A DNA stretch of 55,654 nt from Chitinophagales bacterium (GCA_013297995.1 JAAFJB010000012.1:1-55654), one strand, 5' to 3'. Counted from the stretch's first letter, positions 13,811-26,186 are shown. The notes: a model not told the origin generated them from the letters alone. Translations and numbers: made by a program.

Positions 13811-16800
13811 ATGTCTACAACAACATTGAACAACAGGGTCGGCTTCGGTAAAACTAAACATTTGGCTGATGCCCCAGACCTACTCGACATCCAGTTAGAA
13901 TCTTTCAAAGAGTTTTTTCAGTTAGAAACAACGCCCGACAAACGTAATGTGGAAGGGCTGTTTCGTGTGTTTAAGGAAAATTTTCCTATTACCGACACAC
14001 GCAACATCTTTGTATTGGAATTTTTAGACTATTTCATTGATCCCCCACGCTACACTATTGATGAGTGTATGGAGCGCGGATTAACTTATGCGGTGCCTTT
14101 AAAAGCAAAGCTAAGGTTAAGCTGTAACGATGAAGAGCACGTGGATTTCCAAACCATTGTACAGGATGTATTCTTAGGAAATATTCCTTACATGACACCT
14201 CGTGGAACCTTTGTAATTAATGGTGCTGAACGTGTGGTTGTATCTCAGCTACACCGTTCACCTGGCGTGTTCTTTGGACAGTCGGTTCACCCCAATGGTA
14301 CGAAGATCTATTCTGCCCGTGTAATTCCTTTCAAAGGAGCATGGATGGAATTTGCTACCGATATTAATAATGTAATGTATGCTTATATCGACCGTAAGAA
14401 GAAATTCCCGGTAACTACATTGCTGCGTTCTATTGGCTTTGAAACGGATAAAGACATTCTGGAATTATTCGGAATGGCCGATGAAGTGAAAGCCGATAAA
14501 AAAACACTGGCTAACCAAGTGGGTCGCAAATTAGCTGCTCGCGTACTTCGTACATGGGTAGAAGATTTTGTGGATGAAGACACGGGTGAAGTGGTGAGTA
14601 TTGAGCGTAACGAAATTGTGATGGAGCGCGACACAGTATTGGATGAAGAAGCCATTGCTACCATTATTGAAATGGAAGTAAAAAGCGTATTCATACAGAA
14701 AGAAGATGTGGGTGGCGATTATGCAATCATCTACAACACGCTTAATAAGGATACTTCCAACAGTGAATTAGAAGCTGTTCAGCATATTTACCGTCAGTTA
14801 CGTGGTGCAGATGCTCCAGATAATGAAACTGCTCGTGGAATTATTGACAAATTATTTTTTAGCGATAAGCGCTATGATTTGGGAGAAGTGGGTCGCTATA
14901 AAATCAATAGAAAGCTAGGCTTGGAATACCCTTTAACCAAAAAGGTGCTGACCAAACAAGATATCATTGAAATTATTAAATACCTCGTTCGCTTAACCAA
15001 TGCCAAGGCAGAGATTGATGATATTGATCACTTGAGCAATCGTCGCGTACGTACCGTAGGTGAGCAGTTGTATGCTCAGTTCGGTGTTGGTCTCGCCCGT
15101 ATGGCGCGAACCATCAGAGAGCGTATGAATGTTCGTGATAATGAAGTATTTACACCAGTAGATTTGATTAATGCAAGAACCTTAAGTTCTGTTATTAATT
15201 CATTCTTTGGTACTTCTCAATTGTCTCAATTTCTAGACCAAACCAACCCGTTGAGTGAGATCACGCATAAGCGTCGTATCTCCGCACTTGGGCCAGGCGG
15301 TTTGAGTAGAGAACGTGCAGGCTTTGAAGTACGTGATGTACACTATTCTCACTACGGTCGTTTGTGTACTATTGAAACACCTGAAGGACCAAACATTGGT
15401 TTGATATCTACTTTGTGCGTACACGCTGCTATTAACGATATGGGCTTTATTGAAACGCCTTATAGAAAAGTCATTGATGGAAAAGTAGATATGCAAGAAT
15501 TAACTTTCTTGAGTGCAGAAGAGGAAGATAGTGCTAAAATTGCGCAGAGTAATTCGCCATTAAATGCTAAGGGCGAATTTGCAGAAGACAAGGTAGTGTC
15601 TCGTGAAACAGGAGATTTCCCCATTTTAGATAAGGCTGATGTGGAATATATGGACGTAGCTCCCAACCAAATTGTTGGTTTGAGTGCTTCCTTAATTCCT
15701 TTTCTTGAGCATGATGATGCCAACCGTGCTTTGATGGGATCGAATATGCAACGTCAAGCGGTTCCATTAATTATTCCGGAAGCTCCAATTGTGGGTACTG
15801 GTTTAGAAGGAAAAGCGGCACGTGATGCGCGTATTCAAATTCATGCAGATGGCAATGGTATTGTTGAATTTGTAGATGCCAATGAAATTCATGTTCGCTA
15901 CGACAGAAATGATTTAGATCGTTTGGTAAGTTTTAATGATGACCTGCAAATTTATAAACTAACCAAGTTTATAAAGACCAACCAAGCTACTTGCATCAAC
16001 CTAAGACCCGCTGTTAAAAAGGGACAAGCAGTTAAGAAAGGCGATTTCTTAACAGAAGGATATGCAACCAAGGATGGAGAGCTTGCTTTAGGTCGTAACC
16101 TGCAAGTGGCATTCATGCCATGGAAGGGCTATAATTTTGAGGATGCAATTGTGATCAGTGAAAAAGTAGTTCGCGAAGATTTATTTACTTCCGTTCACAT
16201 TGAAGAATATGAACTAGAAGTACGCGATACCAAATTAGGAGAAGAAGAGCTAACCCCAGATATACCCAACGTTTCAGAAGAAGCAACCAAGGATCTTGAT
16301 GAAAATGGGATCATTAGAATTGGTGCCACCATTAAAGAAGGAGATATTTTAATTGGTAAGATTACCCCGAAAGGAGAATCCGATCCTACTCCTGAAGAGA
16401 AATTGTTGCGTGCTATCTTCGGCGATAAAGCAGGTGATGCAAAAGATGCTTCTTTAAAAGCACCCAACGGAACTGAAGGTGTGGTAATTGATAAAAAATT
16501 GTTCCAGCGTGCTAAGAAAGATAAGAACGGAAAAATTCGTGAAAAAGCATTGTTGGAAAAAGTAGAGAAAGTGCATCAGCAGAATGTTGAAATCATTAAA
16601 GAATTGTTACTGGAAAAGTTACAGATCTTATTGAAAGAAAAAGCTTCTGCAGGAGTAGGTAATAACTTCGGTGAAATGCTGATAGGTAAAGGTGCTAAAT
16701 TCAATCAAAAGAACTTGGCTACAATTGACTATCAAAATGTGAACCCTTTGGGATGGACTGGAGACGTTAAAATTGATGACCAAATCAACACCTTATTACA

Positions 16801-17614
16801 CAACTACAGCATTAAGTTTAACGAAGAACTCGGCAGGTACAAACGCGAAAAATTCAATATCTCTATCGGGGACGAATTGCCCGCAGGTGTGTTGAAACTG
16901 GCAAAAGTTTACCTCGCGGTAAAACGTAAGTTGAAAGTAGGGGATAAGATGGCTGGACGCCACGGTAATAAAGGTATTGTTGCAAAAATAGTGCGTGCAG
17001 AAGATATGCCTTTTATGGAAGATGGTACACCAGTTGATATTGTATTGAATCCATTGGGAGTACCTTCTCGTATGAACTTGGGACAAATTTATGAGACCAT
17101 TCTCGGATGGACGGGTAAACGCCTCGGTCTTCGTTTTGCGACACCTATTTTTGACGGTGCTTCTACCGACCAAATTGAGCAGTATTGTGTTGACGCAGGC
17201 ATTCCTAGAAATGGTCATACTTACCTCTATGATGGAGAAACTGGAGAACGATTTCACCAAAAAGCAACCGTAGGTGTTATTTACATGATTAAGTTACACC
17301 ATATGGTTGATGATAAGATGCACGCCCGTTCAATAGGACCGTATAGCTTAATTACCCAACAACCATTGGGCGGTAAAGCACAGTTTGGTGGACAACGTTT
17401 TGGAGAGATGGAAGTATGGGCATTGGAAGCATACGGTGCAGCCAATATTCTACAGGAATTATTAACCCTTAAATCAGATGATATCATTGGTCGCGCTAAG
17501 ACTTATGAAGCCATTGTAAAAGGTGAAAATATTCCAAGAGCAGGCGTTCCTGAATCATTTAATGTATTGGTACATGAGCTTAGAGGCTTAGGTTTAGATC
17601 TTAAGTTTGATTAA
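13811..17614 (+). CDS. rpoB: DNA-directed RNA polymerase subunit beta
   Basis: 1267 residues, the usual Bacteroidota length. Landmarks include [27 protein letters not shown], the rifampicin-region segment [31 protein letters not shown] sequence, [15 protein letters not shown], and the catalytic-face motif [20 protein letters not shown]. The C-terminal region is [24 protein letters not shown]. With the beta-prime subunit it forms the active site and holds the RNA-DNA hybrid. It has its own promoter and lies 29 nt before rpoC. The rif-region sequence shows the wild-type-like QFLDQ...HKRR...SALGPGG arrangement. Confidence 0.98.
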   Translation: MSTTTLNNRVGFGKTKHLADAPDLLDIQLESFKEFFQLETTPDKRNVEGLFRVFKENFPITDTRNIFVLEFLDYFIDPPRYTIDECMERGLTYAVPLKAKLRLSCNDEEHVDFQTIVQDVFLGNIPYMTPRGTFVINGAERVVVSQLHRSPGVFFGQSVHPNGTKIYSARVIPFKGAWMEFATDINNVMYAYIDRKKKFPVTTLLRSIGFETDKDILELFGMADEVKADKKTLANQVGRKLAARVLRTWVEDFVDEDTGEVVSIERNEIVMERDTVLDEEAIATIIEMEVKSVFIQKEDVGGDYAIIYNTLNKDTSNSELEAVQHIYRQLRGADAPDNETARGIIDKLFFSDKRYDLGEVGRYKINRKLGLEYPLTKKVLTKQDIIEIIKYLVRLTNAKAEIDDIDHLSNRRVRTVGEQLYAQFGVGLARMARTIRERMNVRDNEVFTPVDLINARTLSSVINSFFGTSQLSQFLDQTNPLSEITHKRRISALGPGGLSRERAGFEVRDVHYSHYGRLCTIETPEGPNIGLISTLCVHAAINDMGFIETPYRKVIDGKVDMQELTFLSAEEEDSAKIAQSNSPLNAKGEFAEDKVVSRETGDFPILDKADVEYMDVAPNQIVGLSASLIPFLEHDDANRALMGSNMQRQAVPLIIPEAPIVGTGLEGKAARDARIQIHADGNGIVEFVDANEIHVRYDRNDLDRLVSFNDDLQIYKLTKFIKTNQATCINLRPAVKKGQAVKKGDFLTEGYATKDGELALGRNLQVAFMPWKGYNFEDAIVISEKVVREDLFTSVHIEEYELEVRDTKLGEEELTPDIPNVSEEATKDLDENGIIRIGATIKEGDILIGKITPKGESDPTPEEKLLRAIFGDKAGDAKDASLKAPNGTEGVVIDKKLFQRAKKDKNGKIREKALLEKVEKVHQQNVEIIKELLLEKLQILLKEKASAGVGNNFGEMLIGKGAKFNQKNLATIDYQNVNPLGWTGDVKIDDQINTLLHNYSIKFNEELGRYKREKFNISIGDELPAGVLKLAKVYLAVKRKLKVGDKMAGRHGNKGIVAKIVRAEDMPFMEDGTPVDIVLNPLGVPSRMNLGQIYETILGWTGKRLGLRFATPIFDGASTDQIEQYCVDAGIPRNGHTYLYDGETGERFHQKATVGVIYMIKLHHMVDDKMHARSIGPYSLITQQPLGGKAQFGGQRFGEMEVWALEAYGAANILQELLTLKSDDIIGRAKTYEAIVKGENIPRAGVPESFNVLVHELRGLGLDLKFD

Positions 17615-17643
17615 TAAAAACAATTCAAATTCTCAACCACGAT

Positions 17644-20600
17644 ATGGCAATCAAAAGAGAAAATAAACAACGTCCTACTTTTTCACAAATCACTATTAGT
17701 CTGGCTTCGCCCGATAGTATTTTAGAAAGAAGTTTTGGAGAAGTATTGAAACCCGAAACCATCAACTACAGGACTTATAAGCCCGAACGCGACGGTTTAT
17801 TCTGCGAAAGAATATTCGGACCTGTTAAGGATTATGAGTGTGCTTGTGGAAAATACAAACGCATTCGTTATAAAGGAATCGTATGCGACCGTTGTGGCGT
17901 TGAAGTAACGGAAAAGAAAGTGCGTCGCGAACGCATGGGACATATTAAACTGGTAGTTCCAGTAGTACATATTTGGTATTTCAAAAGTTTGCCAAATAAA
18001 ATTGGCTATCTACTTGGAATGAGTTCTAAGAAATTAGAAACCATTGTATACTATGAACGTTATGTGGTATTACAAGGCGGTATCAAAGAAAACCTAGTAA
18101 TGGGTGATTTGTTAACCGAAGAAGAATACCTAGATATTCTAGATAATATTCCCAAAGACAACCAGTATTTGCCGGATGAAGATCCGCAGAAATTCATTGC
18201 CAAAATGGGTGCTGAAGCAGTACATGGTTTGCTGGAAAGAATTGATTTGGATGAATTGAGTTTCTCGCTTCGTAATGCAGCAGCAACTGAAACTTCTCAA
18301 CAACGGAAAGCAGATGCATTAAAGCGCTTGAGTGTTGTAGAATCTTTCCGTGATGCAAGTACTCGTATTACCAACCAACCTGAGTGGATGGTAATGCAAT
18401 ATATTCCAGTAATTCCGCCAGAATTACGTCCTTTGGTACCATTGGATGGAGGTCGCTTTGCTTCTTCTGATTTGAACGATTTGTATCGTCGCGTTATCAT
18501 TCGTAACAATCGTTTAAAGCGCTTATTAGAAATTAAAGCACCCGAAGTAATTCTCCGCAATGAGAAAAGAATGTTGCAAGAAGCAATTGACAGCTTATTC
18601 GATAATTCTCGTAAATCGAATGCCGTTAAAGCCGAAGGTGGACGTGCCTTGAAATCCCTATCTGATGTGCTGAAAGGTAAACAAGGTCGTTTCCGTCAGA
18701 ACTTACTCGGTAAGCGTGTGGATTACTCTGGACGTTCTGTAATTGTGGTAGGGCCTGAATTGAAAATTCATGAATGTGGATTGCCAAAAGATATGGCTGC
18801 TGAATTGTTCAAGCCATTTGTTATTAGAAAATTAATTGAGAGAGGCATTGTAAAAACGGTTAAGTCCGCTAAGAAATTAGTAGATCGCAAAGAAGCCGTT
18901 ATTTGGGATATTCTTGAGAATATATTGAAAGGTCACCCCATTTTATTGAATCGTGCCCCTACGCTTCACCGCTTATCTATTCAATCATTTCAACCGAAAT
19001 TGGTAGAAGGTAAGGCCATTCAATTACACCCATTGGTTACCTCTTCCTTCAACGCCGATTTTGATGGTGATCAGATGGCGGTTCACGTTCCGTTGAGCAA
19101 TGCGGCCGTATTAGAAGCACAGTTATTAATGTTGTCTTCTCACAATATCCTCAATCCTCAAAATGGTACTCCTATTACACTTCCTTCTCAGGACATGGTA
19201 TTGGGACTCTATTATATAACCAAAGGTAGAAAATCAACCGATACTGAAACCATCAAGGGGCAGGGGATGACTTTCTACAATATGGACGAAGTAATTATTG
19301 CTTACAATGAAGGAATAGTTGCTTTACATGCTAATATAAAAGTAAAAACAACCGTTCGTGAGAAAGGTGTTTTATCTAAAAAAATAATTGAAACCACGGT
19401 TGGTCGCGTATTATTTAACCAGCATGTTCCTGTTGAAGTAGGATTTGTGAATGCATTGTTAACCAAAAAAAGCTTGAGAGAAATTATCGGGGATATTATT
19501 AAAATTACCGATGTTCCTAAAACAGCCAAATTTTTGGATGATATTAAAACACTTGGATTCCGCATGGCATTCCGTGGTGGACTAAGTTTCAGCGTTAATG
19601 ATTTGATTGTTCCTGAAATTAGAAACCAATTGTTAGATAGCGCCAAAGTAGAAGTAGAAGAAGTTTGGGACAGCTATAATATGGGCTTGATTACCAATAA
19701 CGAACGCTATAACCAGGTGATTGACATTTGGGGTAGGGTGGATATGAAAATTACCGAGTCGCTTATTCGTGAAATGACCATCGATAACCAAGGCTTCAAC
19801 TCCGTATTTATGATGTTGGATTCTGGTGCTCGTGGTAGTAAAACGCAGGTAAAACAGTTGGTGGGAATTCGTGGATTGATGGCGAAACCACGTAAAAGCG
19901 GTAGTTCGGGTAGTGAGGTAATTGAGAATCCAATCTTATCTAACTTCAAAGGTGGATTGAATGTATTGGATTACTTTATTTCTACACACGGTGCTCGTAA
20001 AGGTCTAGCAGATACGGCGTTAAAAACTGCGGATGCTGGTTACTTAACCCGTCGTTTGGTAGACGTATCTCAAGACGTTGTAATTTCTGAAGAAGACTGT
20101 GGTACACTGCGTGGCATTGCAACTACTGCACTAAAAGATAATGAAGACGTTATTGAAGCACTGGCTGATAGAATAGAGGGTAGAACTTCTCTTCATAATG
20201 TATATAATCCAGTAACAGATGAATTGATTATTACCGCAGGAGAAGAAATTTCTTCTGATGACGCAAAAGCGGTTGAAGAAGCTGGAATTGAAACCGTTGA
20301 AATTCGTTCTGTACTTACTTGTGAAAGCAAACGCGGTGTTTGTGTAAAATGTTATGGCAAGAATTTAGCAACTGGATACCTTGCTCAACGTGGGGATGCG
20401 GTTGGTATTATTGCGGCCCAATCTATTGGGGAGCCTGGTACCCAGTTAACCCTTCGTACCTTCCACGTGGGTGGGGTTGCCGGATCTGCTTCTATTGAAT
20501 CTACCCTTCAAGCTAAATTTGATGGTACCATTCAGTTTGATGGATTAAGAACGGTAGACGCAGTTAACAACGATGGCGTTAAAAATAAGATTGTTATTGG

Positions 20601-21927
20601 TCGTACTGGGGAGGTAAGAATTATGGATGTTAAGAATGACCGATTGATGATTACCAATAATGTACCTTATGGTTCTACCTTGAATGTTAAAGATGGAGCT
20701 CAAGTAAAGAAAGGCGATGTGATTTGCACATGGGATCCTTTCAACAACGTTATTGTTGCGGAATCATTGGGTGCTATTAAATTTGAAAATATTCTTGATG
20801 GTATTACTTATCGTGATGAAGCCGATGAGCAAACCGGTCACCGCGAAAAAGTGGTTATTGAAACCAAGGATAAAACAAAAATACCGACTATTATTGTAGA
20901 AGGTAAAGACATTAAACAATACAACTTACCTGTTGGATCACATATTGGGGTTGAAGAAGGGGATGAGGTAAAAGCGGGTCAAGTACTTGTGAAAATTCCA
21001 CGTATTCTCGGTAAGTTGAGAGATATTACTGGAGGTCTTCCTCGAGTTACTGAACTCTTTGAAGCACGTAACCCGGGTAACCCTGCCATTGTTTGTGAAA
21101 TTGATGGCGTGGTATCATTCGGTAACGTAAAACGTGGTAATCGAGAGATTATCGTTGAATCGCGCGATGGAATGGTTAAAAAATACTTGGTTCCATTAAC
21201 TCGCCAAATTCTGGTGCAAGATGGAGATTTTGTTAAAGCGGGTACGCCAATGTCTGATGGACAAATTGCTCCTGCCGATATCCTCGCCATTAAAGGGCCA
21301 TTTGCAGTGCAGGAATATGTGGTGAATGAAATTCAGGAAGTATATCGTTTGCAAGGCGTGAGAATCAATGATAAACACGTTGAAGTAATCGTTAGACAGA
21401 TGATGAAGAAGGTAGAAATTGTAGACGCTGGGGATACTAAGTTCTTAGAAGAAGATTTGGAAGATCGCTTTGACTTTATTGAAGAGAACGATAGAATCTA
21501 TGATAAGAAAGTAGTAACCAATGCAGGTGAAAGTGCGAAAATGAAAGCGGGACAAATTGTTACCCTGCGTGAATTTAGAGAAGAAAATTCTATTCTTCGC
21601 AGAAGTGATAAACAACTGGTTGAAGTGAGAGATGCTAAACCAGCAACTGCCACACCTGTATTATTAGGTATTACCAAAGCTTCATTGGGAGTTCAAAGTT
21701 GGATTTCTGCTGCATCTTTCCAAGAAACAACCAAAGTATTGAGTCAAGCTGCTATTCAGGGAAAGACCGATGCAATGCTTGGATTGAAAGAGAACGTTAT
21801 TACAGGGCATTTAATTCCTGCGGGCTCTGGTCAGAAAGAGTTCAACAATATGATTGTGGGTAGCAAAGAAGAATATGAGGTATTGGCCACCACCAGAGAA
21901 GCCATGAGCTTTGATGATGATGAGTAA
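17644..21927 (+). CDS. rpoC: DNA-directed RNA polymerase subunit beta-prime
   Basis: 1427 residues. The N-terminal zinc-binding domain has [20 protein letters not shown] (about residues 67-86). The absolutely conserved Mg-binding [16 protein letters not shown] lies near residue 466, the bridge-helix/trigger-loop region has [22 protein letters not shown], and the second zinc site is C-x-C-type in [15 protein letters not shown]. The C-terminus has [18 protein letters not shown] and ends in an acidic tail, FDDDE. It is co-transcribed with rpoB and closed by a strong terminator. Confidence 0.98.
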   Translation: MAIKRENKQRPTFSQITISLASPDSILERSFGEVLKPETINYRTYKPERDGLFCERIFGPVKDYECACGKYKRIRYKGIVCDRCGVEVTEKKVRRERMGHIKLVVPVVHIWYFKSLPNKIGYLLGMSSKKLETIVYYERYVVLQGGIKENLVMGDLLTEEEYLDILDNIPKDNQYLPDEDPQKFIAKMGAEAVHGLLERIDLDELSFSLRNAAATETSQQRKADALKRLSVVESFRDASTRITNQPEWMVMQYIPVIPPELRPLVPLDGGRFASSDLNDLYRRVIIRNNRLKRLLEIKAPEVILRNEKRMLQEAIDSLFDNSRKSNAVKAEGGRALKSLSDVLKGKQGRFRQNLLGKRVDYSGRSVIVVGPELKIHECGLPKDMAAELFKPFVIRKLIERGIVKTVKSAKKLVDRKEAVIWDILENILKGHPILLNRAPTLHRLSIQSFQPKLVEGKAIQLHPLVTSSFNADFDGDQMAVHVPLSNAAVLEAQLLMLSSHNILNPQNGTPITLPSQDMVLGLYYITKGRKSTDTETIKGQGMTFYNMDEVIIAYNEGIVALHANIKVKTTVREKGVLSKKIIETTVGRVLFNQHVPVEVGFVNALLTKKSLREIIGDIIKITDVPKTAKFLDDIKTLGFRMAFRGGLSFSVNDLIVPEIRNQLLDSAKVEVEEVWDSYNMGLITNNERYNQVIDIWGRVDMKITESLIREMTIDNQGFNSVFMMLDSGARGSKTQVKQLVGIRGLMAKPRKSGSSGSEVIENPILSNFKGGLNVLDYFISTHGARKGLADTALKTADAGYLTRRLVDVSQDVVISEEDCGTLRGIATTALKDNEDVIEALADRIEGRTSLHNVYNPVTDELIITAGEEISSDDAKAVEEAGIETVEIRSVLTCESKRGVCVKCYGKNLATGYLAQRGDAVGIIAAQSIGEPGTQLTLRTFHVGGVAGSASIESTLQAKFDGTIQFDGLRTVDAVNNDGVKNKIVIGRTGEVRIMDVKNDRLMITNNVPYGSTLNVKDGAQVKKGDVICTWDPFNNVIVAESLGAIKFENILDGITYRDEADEQTGHREKVVIETKDKTKIPTIIVEGKDIKQYNLPVGSHIGVEEGDEVKAGQVLVKIPRILGKLRDITGGLPRVTELFEARNPGNPAIVCEIDGVVSFGNVKRGNREIIVESRDGMVKKYLVPLTRQILVQDGDFVKAGTPMSDGQIAPADILAIKGPFAVQEYVVNEIQEVYRLQGVRINDKHVEVIVRQMMKKVEIVDAGDTKFLEEDLEDRFDFIEENDRIYDKKVVTNAGESAKMKAGQIVTLREFREENSILRRSDKQLVEVRDAKPATATPVLLGITKASLGVQSWISAASFQETTKVLSQAAIQGKTDAMLGLKENVITGHLIPAGSGQKEFNNMIVGSKEEYEVLATTREAMSFDDDE

Positions 21928-21948
21928 TGAATAGGTCGCCAAAAATGT

Positions 21949-21983
21949 AAAAAGTAGGAAGTGAAAGCTTCCTACTTTTTTAC
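21949..21983 (+). terminator. Intrinsic terminator after rpoC
   Basis: AAAAAGTAGGAAG (21949-21961) pairs perfectly with CTTCCTACTTTTT (21968-21980), loop TGAAAG, with the T-run formed by the 3' arm. Strong Rho-independent terminator. Confidence 0.92.
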
Positions 21984-22047
21984 TGAATATACCAATGCTA
22001 TACATATTTTAACGAGGGTTAAATATGCTTCATTATAAACTTAATTT

Positions 22048-22635
22048 ATGAAAAATTTTTTTATTGGATTAAATATAACTACTACACTGGCTGTTGCTGT
22101 TTTGCTCTATTTGCATTTTTCTGAAAAAAAAGTAGCAGACTCAAGCAAGGAAAAAATCAGCTCTCTATCAAACAACTCTTTTAAAATAGCTTATTTTGAA
22201 TCTGATTCTATTCAAAACCATTTTGAGTATTACAAAGAAGTAAGAGCCGCACTCCAAGCTAAAGAGCAGGTAAACAATAGGCAATTGAATGAGTTGAAAA
22301 ATGTTTTTACGGCTAAATATCAGGACTTGCAAAAGTCCGCTCAAAGTCTTTCCCAAGCTGAACTTGCGAGTAAGCAACAAGAGTTGGTACAATTAGAACG
22401 CACTTATCAAGGTAAGGAGCAAATGATGAATCAAGAAATGCAAGATGAAGGCTTTAAAAAAGTACAAGACGTGAAAAAGAAAATTGAAGCTTATTTGAAG
22501 GATTATAATAAAGATAAAAATTTTTCTTATGTATTTTCTAGCTCACCAGAATTTATGTATTTAAAAGACAGTGCTTTTAATATTACAGAAGATTTAATAA
22601 AAGGTCTAAATAAGTTGTATCCTAAGAAGCCTTAA
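22048..22635 (+). CDS. OmpH/Skp-like periplasmic protein
   Basis: 195 residues. An N-terminal hydrophobic segment (about residues 5-24, FIGLNITTTLAVAVLLYL) acts as signal anchor or uncleaved signal. KIAYFESDSIQNHFEYYKEV then matches the start of Skp/OmpH domains in this phylum. Residues about 70-150 are a long charged coiled coil (Gln/Glu/Lys-rich), the tentacle helices of Skp. The C-terminal strand region has FSYVFSSSPEFMYLKDSAFNIT. Skp is a trimeric chaperone for outer-membrane proteins. Here the neighbours (rpoC, permease) give no further clue, and the bamA-type partners are elsewhere. Confidence 0.8.
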   Translation: MKNFFIGLNITTTLAVAVLLYLHFSEKKVADSSKEKISSLSNNSFKIAYFESDSIQNHFEYYKEVRAALQAKEQVNNRQLNELKNVFTAKYQDLQKSAQSLSQAELASKQQELVQLERTYQGKEQMMNQEMQDEGFKKVQDVKKKIEAYLKDYNKDKNFSYVFSSSPEFMYLKDSAFNITEDLIKGLNKLYPKKP

Positions 22636-22662
22636 TACTTCATTGATAATGTTTACCTTCAT

Positions 22663-22694
22663 TCCCGCTCTTGTAAAAAATGGCGGGATTTTTT
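22663..22694 (+). terminator. Intrinsic terminator after the OmpH-like gene, abutting the permease ATG
   Basis: TCCCGC (22663-22668) pairs with GCGGGA (22683-22688) over a 14-nt loop, followed by TTTTTT. The ATG at 22695 begins at the end of the T-run. An in-frame ATG at 22680 falls inside the loop. Confidence 0.65.
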
Positions 22695-24131
22695 ATGTCA
22701 GAAACCACTTCATTCAAACCCAGTTTGGGCTTATTAGATGCTACCATGATTGTTGCAGGTAGCATGATAGGTTCAGGAATTTTTATTGTAAGTTCGGATA
22801 TTATGCGCAACGTGGGAAGTGCAGGCTGGTTAATTGTAGTTTGGCTGCTCACCGGATTTATGACGCTTACTGCTGCATTAAGTTATGGGGAACTTAGTGC
22901 CATGTTTCCAAAAGCAGGGGGGCAATATTTGTACTTAAAAGAATCATACAATTCCCTTACTGGCTTTTTATATGGGTGGAGTTTTTTCTCTGTTATTCAA
23001 ACGGGTACTATTGCAGCAGTGGGTGTGGCGTTTTGTAAATTCGCTGCCTATTTTTTCCCCATACTTGAAATGAATGAGGTTGATATACTTTTTTTTATAG
23101 GGCCTTTTAAAATTTACCCTGCACAGTTTATTTCCATTCTTATTATTGTGTTGTTAACTTATATAAATACCAAAGGAGTGAAAGGCGGTAAAATAATACA
23201 AACCGTATTTACTGTTACCAAGCTTGTTTCACTATTTGGGTTAATTGTATTCGGGTTTTTTCTGGCTGCAAAATCAGAAATATGGAATGCAAACTGGGCA
23301 GATGCTTGGTCTATGAAAAATTTGAGTAAGACTGTTACAGGAGATCCACTCTCCGCTACAATAATTTTGCCCATACTAGGTGCGGGTGCTTTTGGTGCTG
23401 TTGCCGCTTCTATGGTGGGTTCTATATTTAGCAGTGACGCCTGGAACAATGTTACTTTTATAGCTGGCGAAATTAAGAATCCGCAAAAAAATATTGGGCT
23501 GAGTCTTTTTATGGGGACGCTTATTGTAACCCTTATTTATGTAGCTACCAACCTGATGTACTTAAGTGTGCTACCACTGAATGAAATTGCTTTTGCTCCA
23601 TCAGATCGGGTTGCCGTATCCGCTTCCAAAGTAATATTTGGGGAGAGTGGTACTTATATTATAGCTGCCATGATTATGATTTCAACTTTTGGTTGTAATA
23701 ATGGACTGATACTTTCTGGTGCTCGTGTATATTATTCTATGGCAAAAGATGGGTTATTTTTTAAAAAAGCGGGTACCCTCAATAAAAATGCAGTACCTGA
23801 ATGGGCATTATGGGCACAATGTGCTGTGGCCTCCCTACTCTGTTTGAGTGGTAAATATGGAGACTTGCTAGATATGGTTTCTTTTATTGTAGTTATTTTT
23901 TATGTACTCACCATTGCCGGTATTTTTATCCTTAGAAAAAAGTGCCCTGAAATGCCAAGGCCCTATAAAGCGATAGGCTATCCTGTTCTACCTGCATTGT
24001 ATATGCTGATGGGGTTTAGCTTCTGCGTTTTATTAGTGATTTATAAGCCTGAATTTACTTGGCCTGGTTTGATTATTACCTTACTCGGCATACCTTTATA
24101 CTTTATAACGGTTCGTACTATTAAAAAGTAG
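22695..24131 (+). CDS. APC-family amino acid permease
   Basis: 478 residues, highly hydrophobic with about twelve membrane helices. The N-terminal signature LLDATMIVAGSMIGSGIFIVSSDI contains the GSGIF motif of the APC superfamily helix 1, which lines the substrate site. LSYGELSAMFPKAGGQYLYLKESY follows as in LAT/YfnA-type transporters. The substrate is not predictable. The start at 22695 is preferred over 22680 because the latter lies in the preceding terminator hairpin. The hldE-like kinase gene begins 4 nt after its stop, so the two are probably one transcript despite unrelated functions. Confidence 0.88.
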   Translation: MSETTSFKPSLGLLDATMIVAGSMIGSGIFIVSSDIMRNVGSAGWLIVVWLLTGFMTLTAALSYGELSAMFPKAGGQYLYLKESYNSLTGFLYGWSFFSVIQTGTIAAVGVAFCKFAAYFFPILEMNEVDILFFIGPFKIYPAQFISILIIVLLTYINTKGVKGGKIIQTVFTVTKLVSLFGLIVFGFFLAAKSEIWNANWADAWSMKNLSKTVTGDPLSATIILPILGAGAFGAVAASMVGSIFSSDAWNNVTFIAGEIKNPQKNIGLSLFMGTLIVTLIYVATNLMYLSVLPLNEIAFAPSDRVAVSASKVIFGESGTYIIAAMIMISTFGCNNGLILSGARVYYSMAKDGLFFKKAGTLNKNAVPEWALWAQCAVASLLCLSGKYGDLLDMVSFIVVIFYVLTIAGIFILRKKCPEMPRPYKAIGYPVLPALYMLMGFSFCVLLVIYKPEFTWPGLIITLLGIPLYFITVRTIKK

Positions 24132-24135
24132 CTGA

Positions 24136-25128
24136 ATGAATTTTGATCAACTATTTAATACTTTTTCTTCTACAAATATTCTTATTCTAGGGGATATTAT
24201 GCTAGACACGTATTGGTGGGGAACGGTGGATCGTATTTCTCCCGAAGCACCCGTGCCAGTAGTTGCATTGGTAAAAAAAGAATACCGAGTAGGAGGTGCT
24301 GCAAATGTTGCACTAAACACAGCTGCGCTGGGAGCTAAAACAGGAATCATTTCTGTGATTGGAAACGACGCAGATGGCGATCAGTTGTTGAAATTGATGA
24401 GCGCGTTTGGTATTGATTCAAGTGGAATTTTGCGTGCTTCAAATAGGATTACTACCAATAAAGTAAGGGTGATGGGAAGAAACCAACAAATGATGCGATT
24501 GGATGGAGAAGTTACTCATGATATTGATTTAGATCAAGAATCAGCACTGATTAAATCGGTTGAAAATTATATAGAACTATACAGCCCTTCCGTACTTATT
24601 TTTGAAGATTATAATAAAGGGGTACTCACTAAAAGTATCATATCAGCCGTTACTAAAATTTGTAATAAAAAAGGCATTATTACTTCAGTAGATCCTAAAA
24701 GAAAAAATTTTTTAAGTTATAAAGGAGTTACCTTATTCAAGCCCAATTTAAAAGAGGTGAGAGATGGACTGAATTTAATGGTAGATGAATTAAATCAACA
24801 AAGTCTCTCTGGCATTCATGAAAGTTTGAGAAAAGAATTACAGCATAGCATTTCATTAATTACTTTATCTGAGAAAGGCGTTTTTTTTCAGTACGAAAAT
24901 GAAACCGCTATCATACCAACGCATATTCGAAATATTGCTGATGTAAGCGGTGCGGGAGACACCGTTATTGCAGTGGCTTCACTGGTATATGCGGCTACTC
25001 GCAATATTCAGTTAGCAGCAGAAATGGCCAATATTGCAGGCGGTTTGGTTTGTGAGGAAGTAGGAACTGTGGCCATTAACAAACAAAAATTATTAGCAGA
25101 ATGTAAATTGTTACTCACGGAAATATAA
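24136..25128 (+). CDS. D-glycero-beta-D-manno-heptose-7-phosphate kinase (PfkB family)
   Basis: 330 residues, equal to the kinase half of bifunctional HldE. The N-terminal ILGDIMLDTYWWGTVDRISPEAPVPVV contains the ISPEAPVPV segment distinctive for heptose kinases. GGAANVALN follows, and the PfkB C-terminal signature is DVSGAGDTVIAVASL with catalytic base D275. It phosphorylates heptose-7-phosphate at C1 on the route to ADP-heptose for lipopolysaccharide core. The nucleotidyltransferase domain is absent and no gmhA, gmhB or hldD is present here, so those steps must be encoded elsewhere if heptose is made. A related PfkB sugar kinase is the alternative. Confidence 0.85.
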   Translation: MNFDQLFNTFSSTNILILGDIMLDTYWWGTVDRISPEAPVPVVALVKKEYRVGGAANVALNTAALGAKTGIISVIGNDADGDQLLKLMSAFGIDSSGILRASNRITTNKVRVMGRNQQMMRLDGEVTHDIDLDQESALIKSVENYIELYSPSVLIFEDYNKGVLTKSIISAVTKICNKKGIITSVDPKRKNFLSYKGVTLFKPNLKEVRDGLNLMVDELNQQSLSGIHESLRKELQHSISLITLSEKGVFFQYENETAIIPTHIRNIADVSGAGDTVIAVASLVYAATRNIQLAAEMANIAGGLVCEEVGTVAINKQKLLAECKLLLTEI

Positions 25129-25194
25129 ATGCTTTCAAACAAAACCATCAATCCATTCATACCTATCTAAAAGACTGGATAAATATTTAGAATT

Positions 25195-25221
25195 TTTGTG
25201 CTGTGTAAATTTCTACATTCG
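25195..25221 (+). promoter_or_regulatory. Possible promoter of the isoaspartyl peptidase gene
   Basis: TTTG at 25195-25198 and TACATTCG at 25214-25221 (one mismatch to TANNTTTG). The spacer is short at 15 nt. The site lies 17 nt before the ATG. Confidence 0.35.
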
Positions 25222-25238
25222 CTCCTAATAAATACAAT

Positions 25239-26186
25239 ATGGATAATTTTACAATAGCGGTTCATGGTGGTGCGGGTACTATTCTTAAAGAAGATATGAC
25301 AACCGAATTAGAATTGGCCTATTTTGAAGGGTTGCAACAGGCATTGGATATTAGTTATGCAGTACTTGAGCAAGGCGGTTCTGCAATTAACGCAGTAAAA
25401 GCAGCACTGGTTATTTTAGAAGACAATATGCTTTTTAATGCTGGAAGGGGATCTGTATTTACTAAGAAAGGCGTACAAGAAATGGATGCGGCCATTATGA
25501 ATGGAAAGGATTTATCAGCTGGCGCCGTTGCAGGTATTCGCAATGTGCGCAATCCAATTGAATTAGCTACAGAAGTGATGCTAAACAGCAATCATGTTTT
25601 TTTAAGTGGAAAAGGAGCCAATGATTTTGCCATCAAACAAGGAATTAAGTTAGAACCGGATGAGTTTTTTTTCTCATCATTTCGTTACGACCAATGGAAA
25701 GCCATTCGCGACTCCGATAACTATTCACTTGATCATACCAACCACCAATTGGAAGAGTTGATGCGCGATAAGAAATTTGGTACTGTGGGAGCTGTTGCTT
25801 GTGATAAGTACGGTAATATTGCTGCAGCAACCTCTACGGGTGGGATGACCAATAAAAAATATGGAAGAATTGGCGATAGTCCCATGATTGGGGCAGGCAC
25901 TTATGCCAATAACCTAACTTGTGCTATAAGTTGTACGGGTCATGGAGAAATGTTTATTAGAGCTGTTGCAGCTTATGATGTGAGTTGCTTAATGGAATAC
26001 AAGGGACTTAGTTTAGAAGCGGCAATGAATACAGTGGTACATGAAAAACTAGTTGCCATTGAGGGGGAGGGCGGAATGATTGGTGTAGATGCAAAGGGTA
26101 ATGCAGTACTGGTATTTAACAGTGCTGGAATGTACAGGGGTGTTAGAGATAGTAAGGGATTAAATAATGTGGCCATTTATAAATAA
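25239..26186 (+). CDS. iaaA: Isoaspartyl peptidase / plant-type L-asparaginase
   Basis: 315-residue Ntn-hydrolase that is made as a precursor and cleaves itself. It starts FTIAVHGGAGTI and has FNAGRGSVFTKKGVQEMDAAIM (about residues 66-87). The autocleavage site is KFGTVGAVA with nucleophile T182, and GNIAAATSTGGMTNKKYGRIGD follows. It removes beta-aspartyl residues from dipeptides and hydrolyses asparagine. No signal peptide is seen, so it should be cytoplasmic. It stands alone between the kinase and ispD. Confidence 0.92.
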   Translation: MDNFTIAVHGGAGTILKEDMTTELELAYFEGLQQALDISYAVLEQGGSAINAVKAALVILEDNMLFNAGRGSVFTKKGVQEMDAAIMNGKDLSAGAVAGIRNVRNPIELATEVMLNSNHVFLSGKGANDFAIKQGIKLEPDEFFFSSFRYDQWKAIRDSDNYSLDHTNHQLEELMRDKKFGTVGAVACDKYGNIAAATSTGGMTNKKYGRIGDSPMIGAGTYANNLTCAISCTGHGEMFIRAVAAYDVSCLMEYKGLSLEAAMNTVVHEKLVAIEGEGGMIGVDAKGNAVLVFNSAGMYRGVRDSKGLNNVAIYK

